Part shown: positions 21,932 through 30,156 of the stretch, piece by piece
How positions within the stretch are numbered: the stretch's first letter is position 1
Layout of the letters: every line of letters begins with the position of its first letter
Source of the DNA: Sphingomonas dokdonensis
GTDB lineage: Bacteria; Pseudomonadota; Alphaproteobacteria; Sphingomonadales; Sphingomonadaceae
Assembly: GCF_002197685.1 (NCBI RefSeq)
Contig: NZ_NBBI01000008.1
Location: forward strand, 1-64,000
Length of the DNA: 64,000 nt
Direction: 5' to 3'
The notes under the pieces: model-generated
Database searches by the model: none
What the model was told of the DNA's origin: nothing
What the model saw: only the letters and a program-made list of their open reading frames with translations
Made by a program: the position numbers and the translations under genes

Positions 21932-22065
21932 GATGTGCCGGCGGCTGTAGCGCGGCGCCGGCGGAATGCAAACCGTCTCCGGTCGAGCGGTTGTTGTTGA
22001 AGAGGGGAGCCGACGTTGAAGACTCTCGCAGTCAACGACATGTTCGCGTCGAACGGGAGCTGCGG

Positions 22066-22584
22066 TTAAGGAGCCTCCACCAAGGCGAGAACGATGTTCT
22101 CGCATACGTTCAAGCTAAACGTGATCTTCCTAGGGCCTCCTTCCGTGTCAGGCTCAACGGTTGTCAGCTCAAGACCGTCAAACCGGCACTTCCCTCGCCA
22201 ATAGGTGTTCTTGGAATAAAAGTTGGCTTCGGTGAAAGAGTTATTCGCTCTCTCATTGAAGTTCATGAACTCATAATTATTACCGTCCCGGCCGATTGTT
22301 TTCTTGACACGGCGATCATAGACGAACTCCGTCAAACGTCGAGGAGAAGTTTTCGGGTCGCGGACACTAACGATCACGCGACGGGAACAATTGACGAGCA
22401 AAACAACGCCGCTTTCGTTGTTCTTGTTCTTGGCAGGTAGCGCCAACAGGCTGAACTTGTCTCCCGCCACCGCGGCAAGCTTCTGTCTGCAGACTGTGTT
22501 TCGTATTCCCTCTGTCGACGTTGCAGCCCCGCCCGAGACGATCGCAGACGCTAAGATAACGGCGAGTCCTGCAAGCATTCGCAA
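22066..22584 (-). CDS. Secreted hypothetical protein (172 aa)
   Basis: Signal peptide at the start (MRMLAGLAVILASAIVSGGA), then a mature protein with four cysteines (VCRQK, NCSRR, KCRFD, VCENI), likely two disulfides in the periplasm. Asn-rich central part (NFNERANNSFTEANFYSKN). The gene is visibly less GC-rich than its neighbours, which suggests horizontal origin. No family recognised. Confidence 0.6.
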   Translation of the reverse strand: MRMLAGLAVILASAIVSGGAATSTEGIRNTVCRQKLAAVAGDKFSLLALPAKNKNNESGVVLLVNCSRRVIVSVRDPKTSPRRLTEFVYDRRVKKTIGRDGNNYEFMNFNERANNSFTEANFYSKNTYWRGKCRFDGLELTTVEPDTEGGPRKITFSLNVCENIVLALVEAP

Positions 22585-22646
22585 AGCCTGCCACTTCTTC
22601 GGTATGGCCGCAACCGAGCGTAATCACACGCCCATGCGCCATCACA

Positions 22647-23096
22647 TCACTGATCGAAGTCGCCCCGATCCGTGCCATGCAATTGCGCCCACAACCGCTG
22701 CGTGCCGGCTTCCTGCGCGCGGTTGATGAACTGCGACGCCACCAACCATCCCTTGATCGGTCGCAGCGGCAGCAGCGTGCCGAGCACCATGATCGGCGTC
22801 GACGTCAGCAGGTGAACCCACCATGGCGGCGAAAAGGCCACCTCCACCCACACGACGATCGCGATCAGCGGAAGCGCGGCGATGCAGAGCGAGAAAAACG
22901 CCGGCCCGTCATCCGGCGATGCGAAGCGATAATCCAGCCCGCAGCATTCGCACCGGTCGGTGATCTTCAGCCACGATTGAAACATCCGCCCCTCACCGCA
23001 GCGCGGGCACAGACCTTTCCAGCCACTCCTCATGATCCAGCCGAATGCTTCGCCCTCGGCCAGCGTCGCCGACTTGTGGATCTTCTTGTCAGACAT
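22647..23096 (-). CDS. DUF983 membrane protein (149 aa)
   Basis: CPRCGEGRMF (residues about 30-39) and RCECCGLDY form a two-CxxC zinc site at the N-terminus, followed by two transmembrane helices (FFSLCIAALPLIAIVVWVEV, LLTSTPIMVLGTLLPL). This is the DUF983 layout, common next to cytochrome oxidase genes in alphaproteobacteria, though none is here. Start MSDKKIHKSAT at 23096. Confidence 0.85.
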   Translation of the reverse strand: MSDKKIHKSATLAEGEAFGWIMRSGWKGLCPRCGEGRMFQSWLKITDRCECCGLDYRFASPDDGPAFFSLCIAALPLIAIVVWVEVAFSPPWWVHLLTSTPIMVLGTLLPLRPIKGWLVASQFINRAQEAGTQRLWAQLHGTDRGDFDQ

Positions 23097-23210
23097 TGCC
23101 GGCTCCATCGCGATGCACCTGCCAAACGGCAGCATCCACGCGCCGACATAGTGCTCAGCCTATTGAGCAACGATTGGACGGATTGTCTCACATCGGCGAG
23201 CAGCCGGTGG

Positions 23211-23900
23211 CTAATCGTCTCCCTGCGGCCGCGGCAGCAGCAACGCGAGCAGGATCATGCGGCACTCCGCATCGATCTCGCCGTCGATCAGCTCGGGGCG
23301 GAAGCGGCGCTGGAACGCGACGATCGCCGCCATCTTGTCGGTCACGTCATAGCCGAAGCGTTCCAGCGCCAGCAGGAAGGCGGCCTCGCCCCACATCGGA
23401 TCCATCAGGTTCTTCGTCGGACGGGGCAGCGCCAGCCGCAGCCGCGCCAGTTTGTGCCACGGAAACAGCTCGCCCGGATCGCGCTTGCGCGCCGGCGCGA
23501 TGTCCGAATGCGCGACGATATTGCCGCGCGTGATCTCGTACCGGTCCTTGATCTGGTGGACCAAGCGGATCACCGCATCGACCTGCGCGTCCGTAAATGG
23601 ACGATAGCCGAATTCATGCCCCGGATTGACGATCTCGATGCCGATCGAGGCGGAATTGACGTCCTCGATCTCGCGCCAATGCGATTTGCCGGCGTGCCAG
23701 GCGCGCTTCTCCTCGGGCACCAGACGGGTGATCGCGCCGTCTTCCTCCACCAGATAATGCGCCGAGACCTGCGCCTCGGGATCACGCAACCGCGCCAGCG
23801 CCGATGCCGCATCCTGCATGCCGGTATAATGAAGCACGATCATCGTGATCGGCAGTTTACGCTCGTCGAAATTCGGCGATGGCGCCTCGATTGGCGTCAT
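23211..23900 (-). CDS. N-acetylmuramoyl-L-alanine amidase, AmiD/AmpD type (229 aa)
   Basis: Amidase_2 domain with zinc ligands in VLHYTGM (first His), IVAHSDIAPARKRDPGE (second His, acidic Asp) and the DPGELFPWHKL end. A C-terminal peptidoglycan-binding helical repeat follows (VTDKMAAIVAFQRRFRPELIDGEID). It cleaves cell-wall peptides from muramic acid; with no signal peptide it is most like a cytoplasmic recycling enzyme (AmpD-like), although AmiD types are lipoproteins. AGGAG precedes the ATG at 23900. In a species with an AmpR-like regulator (19.8 kb), such recycling could affect beta-lactamase expression. Confidence 0.9.
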   Translation of the reverse strand: MTPIEAPSPNFDERKLPITMIVLHYTGMQDAASALARLRDPEAQVSAHYLVEEDGAITRLVPEEKRAWHAGKSHWREIEDVNSASIGIEIVNPGHEFGYRPFTDAQVDAVIRLVHQIKDRYEITRGNIVAHSDIAPARKRDPGELFPWHKLARLRLALPRPTKNLMDPMWGEAAFLLALERFGYDVTDKMAAIVAFQRRFRPELIDGEIDAECRMILLALLLPRPQGDD

Positions 23901-23966
23901 GAACACTCCTGCAGCCCCGCGGTCGGTTCGCGGGCCTTAGCATTGCAGGGCGACGCCCCGCTATGG

Positions 23967-24794
23967 CTATGCGGCAGGCTTGGGCGCGACCAGTTCGTAC
24001 AGCCCGCGAAACCGCTTGCTCGGCGCGAACCGGTCGGACTGGCCGATCACCGTCTCCCCCGCACCCAGCATCAGCAGCCCGCCCGGCCGCAGGCTGTCCG
24101 CGATCGCATCCAGCACGCGCGGCCTCAGGTCCGGCGCGAGATAGAACAGGACGTTGCGGCACAGCACGCCATCGAAAATGCGCCCTGGCGGCGTATCGAG
24201 CACCACGTTGCTGCGCCGGAAGTTGATGCCGCGCACCAGCGCCGGCCGCGCGATCCAGTCCGATCCGTCCTGGTCGAACCAGCGCAGCATCCGCATGGTC
24301 GCAAGCCCGCGCTGGATCTCGAACTGCGAATAGCGCCCGGCGCGTGCGCGATTGATCGCGTGGCCCGACACGTCGGTGGCGATCAGCTCGTGCTCCACCT
24401 CCCGCTCGGTCAGCGCCATGCTGAGCGACAGCGGCTCCTGCCCCGTCGAGCAGCCCGCGCACCAGATCCGCGGCCGACCCGTGGCAACGGTGGCAATCGC
24501 CTCCGCCGCCGTCTCGATCGCACCGGCATCGCGGAAGAACGAGGTTTCCTGGTTCAGCAGCGCGTCGACGATCTGGTCGGCCAGCGCCGCATTGCCGCCG
24601 CCGCGCACCTCGGCCACCAGCGCGTCGATCGAGGCCATGCCCCGCTCGGTGGCGATCGGCTTCAGTGCCGTGTCGATCCGCCACGCCCGGTTTGCCGCGA
24701 TCCGCTGCCCGGTGCGCTGTTCCAGCAGCGCGGCGAGCGCCGACATGGTGAGCGCGCTCGCCTCGCCCGCGTGCATCTGCCGCTGAGCGATCAT
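23967..24794 (-). CDS. cheR: CheR chemoreceptor methyltransferase (275 aa)
   Basis: Transfers methyl groups from SAM to glutamates of chemoreceptors. SAM-binding block WCAGCSTGQEPLSLSM, then LCRNVLFYLAPDLRPRVL and the end FRGLYELVAPK. ATGA overlap with cheB. The typical N-terminal CheR helical domain is present (LEQRTGQRI, ALLNQETSFFRD). Last chemotaxis gene of the operon. Confidence 0.93.
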   Translation of the reverse strand: MIAQRQMHAGEASALTMSALAALLEQRTGQRIAANRAWRIDTALKPIATERGMASIDALVAEVRGGGNAALADQIVDALLNQETSFFRDAGAIETAAEAIATVATGRPRIWCAGCSTGQEPLSLSMALTEREVEHELIATDVSGHAINRARAGRYSQFEIQRGLATMRMLRWFDQDGSDWIARPALVRGINFRRSNVVLDTPPGRIFDGVLCRNVLFYLAPDLRPRVLDAIADSLRPGGLLMLGAGETVIGQSDRFAPSKRFRGLYELVAPKPAA

Positions 24795-25849
24795 GCGAAC
24801 ACCCGCGCGCCGTCGATGATGAAGCTGCCGATCGCCTCGGGCGGCAGCACCGCCTGCGCCAGCCCCTCGGCCGCCACCGCGCCCGGCATGCCCCACACCA
24901 CGCTGCTCGCCTGGTCCTGCACCACCACCGTCCCGCCGGCCGCGCGCACCCGCCGCGCGCCCGCCAGCCCGTCGCGTCCCATCCCGCTCAGCACCACCGC
25001 CAGCAGGCGCTTGCCGAAACACGCGGCAAAGCTTTCGAACATCGGATCGACCGATGGCATGTTGCCGTTCGCCACCGGCGCGCGGCTAAGCCGGATGCCG
25101 ATCACACCCCCCGCCATTCGGGTTGCCATGAGATGCGCGTCACCCGGCGCCACCGCGATCATGTCGTCGCGCAGCAGCATGCCGTCGGTCGCCAGAACGC
25201 AAGATCGCCCCGTTGCGGCGCCTAGCTGCTCGGCGAAAAAGGGCACGAATGCTGCCGGCAGATGCTGCGTGATCACGATCGGGCGGCGAAACGCCGGCGG
25301 CAGCGCGGTCAGCAAGGTGTTGATCGCGTGGATGCCGCCCGTCGAGGCGCCGATCGCCACCGCGTCCACCTCGTGCAGCGTATCTGAGGGCGCCGCCAAG
25401 GTACGAATCGCCGGCTCGGATCGCTCGCCAAGCCGTACCAGCTTTTCCGCCAGCGCCGCCGCAAAGCTGCCGCTCGACAGGCAATTGCCCGGCTTCACCA
25501 GCGTATCCGCCGCGCCCAGCGCCAGCGCCTCCACCGTCGCCGCCGCGCCATCAGCCGCCGCGGAGGAGACCACCAGCACCCGTGCGCCGGCGCCCGCCGC
25601 CAGGATATCGGGCAGCCCCGCCAGCCCGTGGATCCCCGGCATCTCCAGGTCGAGCAGGATCACGTCCACGCTTTCGCAGGCGAGAAACTGCAGCGCGCCT
25701 GCGATGTTCGTCGCGGCATGCGCGACCGTGCACGCCGCCCCCTCCGCCATGCGCGTCAGCACCGCGCGCGCGACCGCCGAATCGTCGACGATCAGCACGC
25801 GAGGGCGCGCGCCCACGGGCGCCGCGATGGAGGCGGAGGCCGGCGCCAT
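24791..25849 (-). CDS. cheB: CheB receptor methylesterase (352 aa)
   Basis: Response-regulator receiver (PRVLIVDDSAVARAVL; phosphoacceptor Asp in VILLDLEMPGIHG) joined to a methylesterase domain with GASTGGIHAI (catalytic Ser), TQHLPAAFVPFF (His) and SGMGRDG (Asp). Demethylates or deamidates receptors in response to CheA. It follows cheY by five bases. Confidence 0.95.
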   Translation of the reverse strand: MAPASASIAAPVGARPRVLIVDDSAVARAVLTRMAEGAACTVAHAATNIAGALQFLACESVDVILLDLEMPGIHGLAGLPDILAAGAGARVLVVSSAAADGAAATVEALALGAADTLVKPGNCLSSGSFAAALAEKLVRLGERSEPAIRTLAAPSDTLHEVDAVAIGASTGGIHAINTLLTALPPAFRRPIVITQHLPAAFVPFFAEQLGAATGRSCVLATDGMLLRDDMIAVAPGDAHLMATRMAGGVIGIRLSRAPVANGNMPSVDPMFESFAACFGKRLLAVVLSGMGRDGLAGARRVRAAGGTVVVQDQASSVVWGMPGAVAAEGLAQAVLPPEAIGSFIIDGARVFA

Positions 25850-25854
25850 GAAGG

Positions 25855-26223
25855 TCAGGCGACGCCGACGATCTGGAGCTTGCTGGCCAGCGTTTCGCGG
25901 TCGAACGGCTTCATGACATATTCGTCGGCACCCGCGTCGATCGCCGCGCGGATATGCGCCACGCCGTTTTCCGTGGTGCAGAACACCACTTTGGGCCGCG
26001 GCGCGGCATCGGTGGTGCGCAGCGCGCGCAGGAAATCCATGCCGCTCATCACCGGCATGTTCCAGTCGAGCAGGATCACGTCGGGCATCTTCGAGCGGCA
26101 GGCGTCCAGTGCCTCCTGCCCGTCACCCGCCTCGGACACGGTAAAATCGAGCCCTTCCAGAATATGCCGGGCGACCTTCCGGATCACCTTGGAATCGTCG
26201 ACGACGAGACACGATTTCATCAA
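25855..26223 (-). CDS. cheY: CheY response regulator (122 aa)
   Basis: Single receiver domain: acidic pair in SCLVVDDSKVIR, phosphoacceptor Asp53 in VILLDWNMPVMSG, Thr/Ser and Lys in VFCTTENG and YVMKPFDR. Starts MMKSCLVVDD. Carries the signal from CheA to the flagellar motor or another output; no flagellar genes are in the window. Confidence 0.93.
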   Translation of the reverse strand: MMKSCLVVDDSKVIRKVARHILEGLDFTVSEAGDGQEALDACRSKMPDVILLDWNMPVMSGMDFLRALRTTDAAPRPKVVFCTTENGVAHIRAAIDAGADEYVMKPFDRETLASKLQIVGVA

Positions 26224-26279
26224 CTACAACCCCACTTATGGTACGCTCTAATGTGTAGAACGGCCGTTGTTCGAATAAC

Positions 26280-26711
26280 TTAACCCGCAGCGACGATTGT
26301 TTCGACCAGCCGCGCGATGTCGATCACCAGCACCGGCTCGCCATCGCGATCGGCCGATCCCGTCGCCACCGCCGCCCAGCGCCAGCCGAGCGACAGCCCC
26401 GGCGGCAGCGGTTGCACGTCGAGCGGCGCGACATCCTCCAGCGTATCGACCAGCACCGCATGATGATGCCCGTCGACCACCGTGATGATCGCGCGGCAGG
26501 ATTCGTCGTCGGGCGCCGGCAGGTCGAGCAGCCGCCAGGTATCCACCACCGTCACCACCCGGCTGCGCAGCGTGGCAAGCCCGCGCACCGCCGGATGCGC
26601 GCGCGGCGCGCGCACCACTTTGGTGATGTCCACCACCGATTCCACCGCATCGGCCGGCACCGCAATCGCACGCCCGCCGACATGCGCCAGGAGGTGCAAC
26701 ACCGCGCTCAT
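26280..26711 (-). CDS. cheW: CheW coupling protein (143 aa)
   Basis: CheW domain: AIAVPADAVESVVDITKV, HPAVRGLATLRSRVVTVVDTW and VLVDTLEDV. Bridges chemoreceptors and CheA. It overlaps the cheA stop by ATGA. Start chosen at the overlapping ATG (26711). Confidence 0.9.
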   Translation of the reverse strand: MSAVLHLLAHVGGRAIAVPADAVESVVDITKVVRAPRAHPAVRGLATLRSRVVTVVDTWRLLDLPAPDDESCRAIITVVDGHHHAVLVDTLEDVAPLDVQPLPPGLSLGWRWAAVATGSADRDGEPVLVIDIARLVETIVAAG

Positions 26712-28987
26712 CGCCCCGCCTTCATGTTCAGCACGCTGGCAAGCGCATCGGTGTCGAGCAGCGGGCGGCCCGTGTCCGGATCGCGCGGCAGGCGCACCAC
26801 CTGCCCGTCGGCGGCGGCATCGTCCCCCACCGCCAGTGTCACCGCCGCCTGCTCGCCTGCGCCAAGCGTGCGGGCGACGCGATAGCCGGCGGCCGTGATC
26901 AGCGGCGTCAGCATTGCCTCCATCCACGCGGTGTCCTCACCCTGCAACAGGCAGATCGGCGCCGCCGCCTCGCCTGCGCGTTCATCGCCCAGCCGCGCCG
27001 GATCGATCACCTCGATCGGCTCGCCCTCGAGCACCAGGATGCCGCGCACCGCCGGATCCTGCGACGGCAGCAACTCGTCATGGTACGTCACGATGTCGAG
27101 CGCGCGGCGCACCAGATAGCCGGTCGGCGTGTCCGCGCCCGGCAACATCAGCGCCGCCGCCTCGCCCTCGCGCGGCGGCACGCCGTCGCGCACGATCAAG
27201 GCCAGCACGCCCTCGCGTGCCGTGCCCCACCAGCGCCCGCCCGCCTGCCGGATCGACGCCGCCACCACCGCCTCGATCCGCTCGACCGCCGCCAGCGGAA
27301 TCATCCGCCGCTGCCCGTCGAGCGCCTCGAACATCAGCGCCGGCGTGCCTTCCGCCACCGGCTCCTCCACCTCTGGCTCGGCGACCACCACGCGCTCGAA
27401 CGAGACGCCCGCCGCCGCCGCCACCCCGGCGCAATCGAGCAGCAGCAGCGGCACGCCCGTGTCGGGCAGCATCTGCCCGGCATACAGCCCCGCCGCCATC
27501 ACGGCGGGCGCCACCGGCTTCACCACCAGTTCCTGCGTATCCTCGACGCTCTCGACACCCAATGCGAAGCTGCCGCCCGGCAGGTTCACGATCATCAGCA
27601 TGTCGCCCAAGGCATCGCTGGTGCCCAGCACCGCGCCCAGCTGCACCACCGGCAGCCGCCGCCCGCGCACCGTGGCGAGCAGCGCATCGCCCACCGTGTC
27701 GATCCGTACCGCGCTGGACCGCGCCGCCACGATCTCCTCCACCGCCTGGCGCGGCACGGCATAGCGATCGTCACCCGCGCTGATGATCACCGCCGACAGG
27801 ATCGCCAGCGTCAGCGGCACTTCGATGGTCGTTGTCAGGCCCTTGCCGGGCACGTTGCGCAGCTTGATCGTGCCGCCGATCTGCTCGACGTTGGTACGCA
27901 CCACGTCCATGCCGACACCGCGCCCCGACGTCGCCGTCACCGTGTCGCGCGTCGACAACCCGGGCTCGAACACAAGGTCAAGCCGCGCGCGCTCGGAAAG
28001 CGCGTTCAGTTCGGCGGCCCGCGCCGGCTCCTGCTCGATCCGCTTGCTCACCAGCCGCGCGGTGTCGATGCCGCGCCCGTCGTCGGCGATTTCCACGATG
28101 ATGCGGTTGCCCGATTGCCGCGCCGCGATCGCCAGCCGCCCCGCCTCGGGCTTGCCCGCGCGCCGGCGCTCCTCGGGCGTCTCGATGCCATGATCGATCG
28201 CGTTGCGCACGATATGCACCATCGGATCGCGCAGCAGCTCGATCATCTCGCGATCGAGCTCCACGTCCGCGCCGTCGATCGCCAGCGATACCTTCTTGTC
28301 CAGCACGCCCGCCGTGTCGCGCACAAGGCGCGGCAAGGCCGAGAACAGCGAATCGATCGCCTGCATGCGCGTGCGCGTCACCGTGTCGCGCAGCTCGGAT
28401 ACGGTCAGCGACAGCCGGTCGATCGCGTTTTCCAGCGTCGGATCGGCGCTGTCGCGCAGGCGCCGCGCCAGCTCGTTGCGCGCCAGCACCATTTCCGACA
28501 CGCCGTTCATCATCCGGTCGAGCAGGTCCACCGACAGGCGGATGCTGCGCGCCGGGGCACGCGGGGCGGCCACGCCCGGCGCATGCTCCGCCGCGACCAG
28601 CATCAGCGGCGCGGCCTCCACCTTCTCGGTCAGCGCGGCGAGCAACAGGTCCTCGCCGCTGTCGTCCAGCGGTGCGCCCGCATCGATCGCTTCGACGATC
28701 TCGCCGATCCGGTCGATGATCGCCAGCACCGCGGTCACCAGCCGCGCATCGGGCGCGCGCTCGCCGGCACGCACCGCCTGCAGCACGTCCTCCGCCGCAT
28801 GGCTCAGCCGCGCGAGCCGCGGCAGATCCAGAAAGCCGCAGCTACCCTTGACGGTGTGGACGAAGCGAAAGATCGCATCCAGCCGACCGCGATCGGCCGG
28901 ATCGGCTTCCCAGGCGACGATTTCGCCCGACAAAGCGGCCAGCGTCTCGCGGGTTTCCGCGATGAATTCCTGCAGCAGATCGTCCAT
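26708..28987 (-). CDS. cheA: CheA chemotaxis histidine kinase (759 aa)
   Basis: P1 phosphotransfer domain with His44 (FRFVHTVKGSCGF), then directly the P3 dimerisation region (SVDLLDRMMNGVSEMVLARNELA); no P2 CheY-docking domain is evident between them, only an Ala/Pro linker. P4 ATPase: N box VRNAIDHGIE, DDGRGID, GRGVGMDVVRTNVEQ. P5 CheW-like domain follows, and the last about 200 residues contain a second CheW-like region with weak similarity, ending LNMKAGR. Phosphorylates CheY and CheB. The chpT gene lies upstream on the same strand. Confidence 0.95.
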   Translation of the reverse strand: MDDLLQEFIAETRETLAALSGEIVAWEADPADRGRLDAIFRFVHTVKGSCGFLDLPRLARLSHAAEDVLQAVRAGERAPDARLVTAVLAIIDRIGEIVEAIDAGAPLDDSGEDLLLAALTEKVEAAPLMLVAAEHAPGVAAPRAPARSIRLSVDLLDRMMNGVSEMVLARNELARRLRDSADPTLENAIDRLSLTVSELRDTVTRTRMQAIDSLFSALPRLVRDTAGVLDKKVSLAIDGADVELDREMIELLRDPMVHIVRNAIDHGIETPEERRRAGKPEAGRLAIAARQSGNRIIVEIADDGRGIDTARLVSKRIEQEPARAAELNALSERARLDLVFEPGLSTRDTVTATSGRGVGMDVVRTNVEQIGGTIKLRNVPGKGLTTTIEVPLTLAILSAVIISAGDDRYAVPRQAVEEIVAARSSAVRIDTVGDALLATVRGRRLPVVQLGAVLGTSDALGDMLMIVNLPGGSFALGVESVEDTQELVVKPVAPAVMAAGLYAGQMLPDTGVPLLLLDCAGVAAAAGVSFERVVVAEPEVEEPVAEGTPALMFEALDGQRRMIPLAAVERIEAVVAASIRQAGGRWWGTAREGVLALIVRDGVPPREGEAAALMLPGADTPTGYLVRRALDIVTYHDELLPSQDPAVRGILVLEGEPIEVIDPARLGDERAGEAAAPICLLQGEDTAWMEAMLTPLITAAGYRVARTLGAGEQAAVTLAVGDDAAADGQVVRLPRDPDTGRPLLDTDALASVLNMKAGR

Positions 28988-29025
28988 TGCGCCCCTGCCA
29001 TGGCGCAGCGCAGGTAAATTCCTGG

Positions 29026-29080
29026 TTTACCGTGGACGCCCTGATTTACCGTGGACGCCCTTACTTAGCGTGGACGCATC
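29026..29080. repeat. Tandem 19-base duplications of the chpT 3' end
   Basis: Three copies with period 19: TTTACCGTGGACGCCCTGA (29026), TTTACCGTGGACGCCCTTA (29045) and CTTAGCGTGGACGCATC (29064). The last contains the final codons and the stop of chpT on the minus strand; the others are copies in the chpT-cheA gap. Confidence 0.8.
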
Positions 29081-29709
29081 GTTGCGCCGAACAGCAGCAC
29101 GTTATCCGCCGGCGCGCTCACCATCACGCGCCCGTTTGCCGATTTCACCATCTGGTGCACCAGGAATGCCGCCGCTGCGCGTGGCGTGATCGCCTCCGCC
29201 GCTCGGCCGTCCACCAGCGTCCCGCGCAATTCCTCGTCGAGCAGCGTGCGCGGCCCCTCGGCCTTCAGCACGATTTCGATCCCCGCCTCGTTCGTCTCGC
29301 TGCCGATATCCAGCGTGCCGCCGCGCACCAGCGAATCGCCCGCGATCATCGCCAGGTTCAGCAGCACCTTGATCGCCGTCTTGGGCAGCTGCGGCTCCTC
29401 GACCAGCCAGTTGATCGTCAGCCGCTTGGTCTCGCCGAACAGCCCCTCGATCGCCTGCTGCGCCTCGCGCGTGTCGACTGCCTCGCCAAAGCCACCTGCC
29501 GCGCCAAAGGCGAGCCGGAAGAACTTCAGCTTCGCCGCCGAGGTCCGCGCGCTCTCCGCCATCAGTTCCATGCACCGCTCGCGCATCGCCGGATCGGTCT
29601 CGTCGGCGAGCAGCTCCAGCCCGTTGTTCAGCGCCCCGATCGGCGACAGCAGATCGTGGCACAGGCGCGAGCACAGGAGGCTAGCGAACTCAACGGGATC
29701 GATGGTCAT
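29065..29709 (-). CDS. chpT: ChpT-like histidine phosphotransferase (214 aa)
   Basis: DHp-like domain with phosphoacceptor His in SRLCHDLLSPIGALNNGLELL, then a degenerate ATPase-like domain (IKVLLNLAMIAGDSLVRGG) that does not show intact ATP motifs. In alphaproteobacteria ChpT relays phosphate from CckA to CtrA and CpdR to control the cell cycle. The ATG at 29709 is chosen. It precedes cheA by about 80 bases on the same strand, perhaps co-transcribed. Confidence 0.88.
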   Translation of the reverse strand: MTIDPVEFASLLCSRLCHDLLSPIGALNNGLELLADETDPAMRERCMELMAESARTSAAKLKFFRLAFGAAGGFGEAVDTREAQQAIEGLFGETKRLTINWLVEEPQLPKTAIKVLLNLAMIAGDSLVRGGTLDIGSETNEAGIEIVLKAEGPRTLLDEELRGTLVDGRAAEAITPRAAAAFLVHQMVKSANGRVMVSAPADNVLLFGATMRPR

Positions 29710-29733
29710 AGCCGCTCCATGACGCACCCGAGT

Positions 29734-30144
29734 CTAGGGTGCAATGGCGAGCGATACCGGATCAAAGCGGCCATGAACCGCTCCATCGCGCATTGCCCGC
29801 CACGCGGTGAGATCGTCGCCCGCAGCGATCAGCCAATAGGCGCCATCGGGCGCCGCCTGCACTGCATCGGTCGGCGACGGCGCGGCGAGGCCGGACGGGT
29901 GCGAATGGTAATAACCAATCACCTGCGGCCCACCCGCTCGCGACGCGCGCAACGCACGGAACAAGGGCGCCGGATCAAGCTCGAAGTGGGTGGCCGGGGT
30001 GGCGTGCACATTGGCGCATGGCTCGATCGCTTCCACCACGTTATCGCGCCCCAGCAGAAGCCCGCAGATCTCGTCGGAAAAACGCATCGTTTCCGAAACG
30101 ATTTGGGCCGCCAGCAATCTTGAAATGTGGAGCGTCATATCCAT
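29734..30144 (-). CDS. JAMM/MPN+ (M67) metallopeptidase-like protein (136 aa)
   Basis: Mov34/JAB1 domain with the zinc motif: Glu25 (SDEICGLLLGR), HSHPSG (His, His) and PSPTD (Asp). Bacterial members are thought to process ubiquitin-like or thiocarboxylate sulfur-carrier proteins or peptides. No ThiS/MoaD-type gene is adjacent. AGGTG sits before the ATG. Divergent from rluD with a 12-base gap. Confidence 0.85.
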   Translation of the reverse strand: MDMTLHISRLLAAQIVSETMRFSDEICGLLLGRDNVVEAIEPCANVHATPATHFELDPAPLFRALRASRAGGPQVIGYYHSHPSGLAAPSPTDAVQAAPDGAYWLIAAGDDLTAWRAMRDGAVHGRFDPVSLAIAP

Positions 30145-30156
30145 CTAGTACACCTA

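Noticed and set aside
22677..25916. Very long plus-strand ORF (1079 codons) opposite DUF983, amidase, cheR and cheB
   Set aside because: Composition is Arg/His/Pro/Gln-rich as expected for the antisense of GC-rich genes, with no domain; the opposite strand has well-recognised proteins with ribosome binding sites and overlaps.
27080..29017. 645-codon plus-strand ORF opposite cheA
   Set aside because: Mirror of cheA codon bias; His/Arg-rich and unstructured, no domain.
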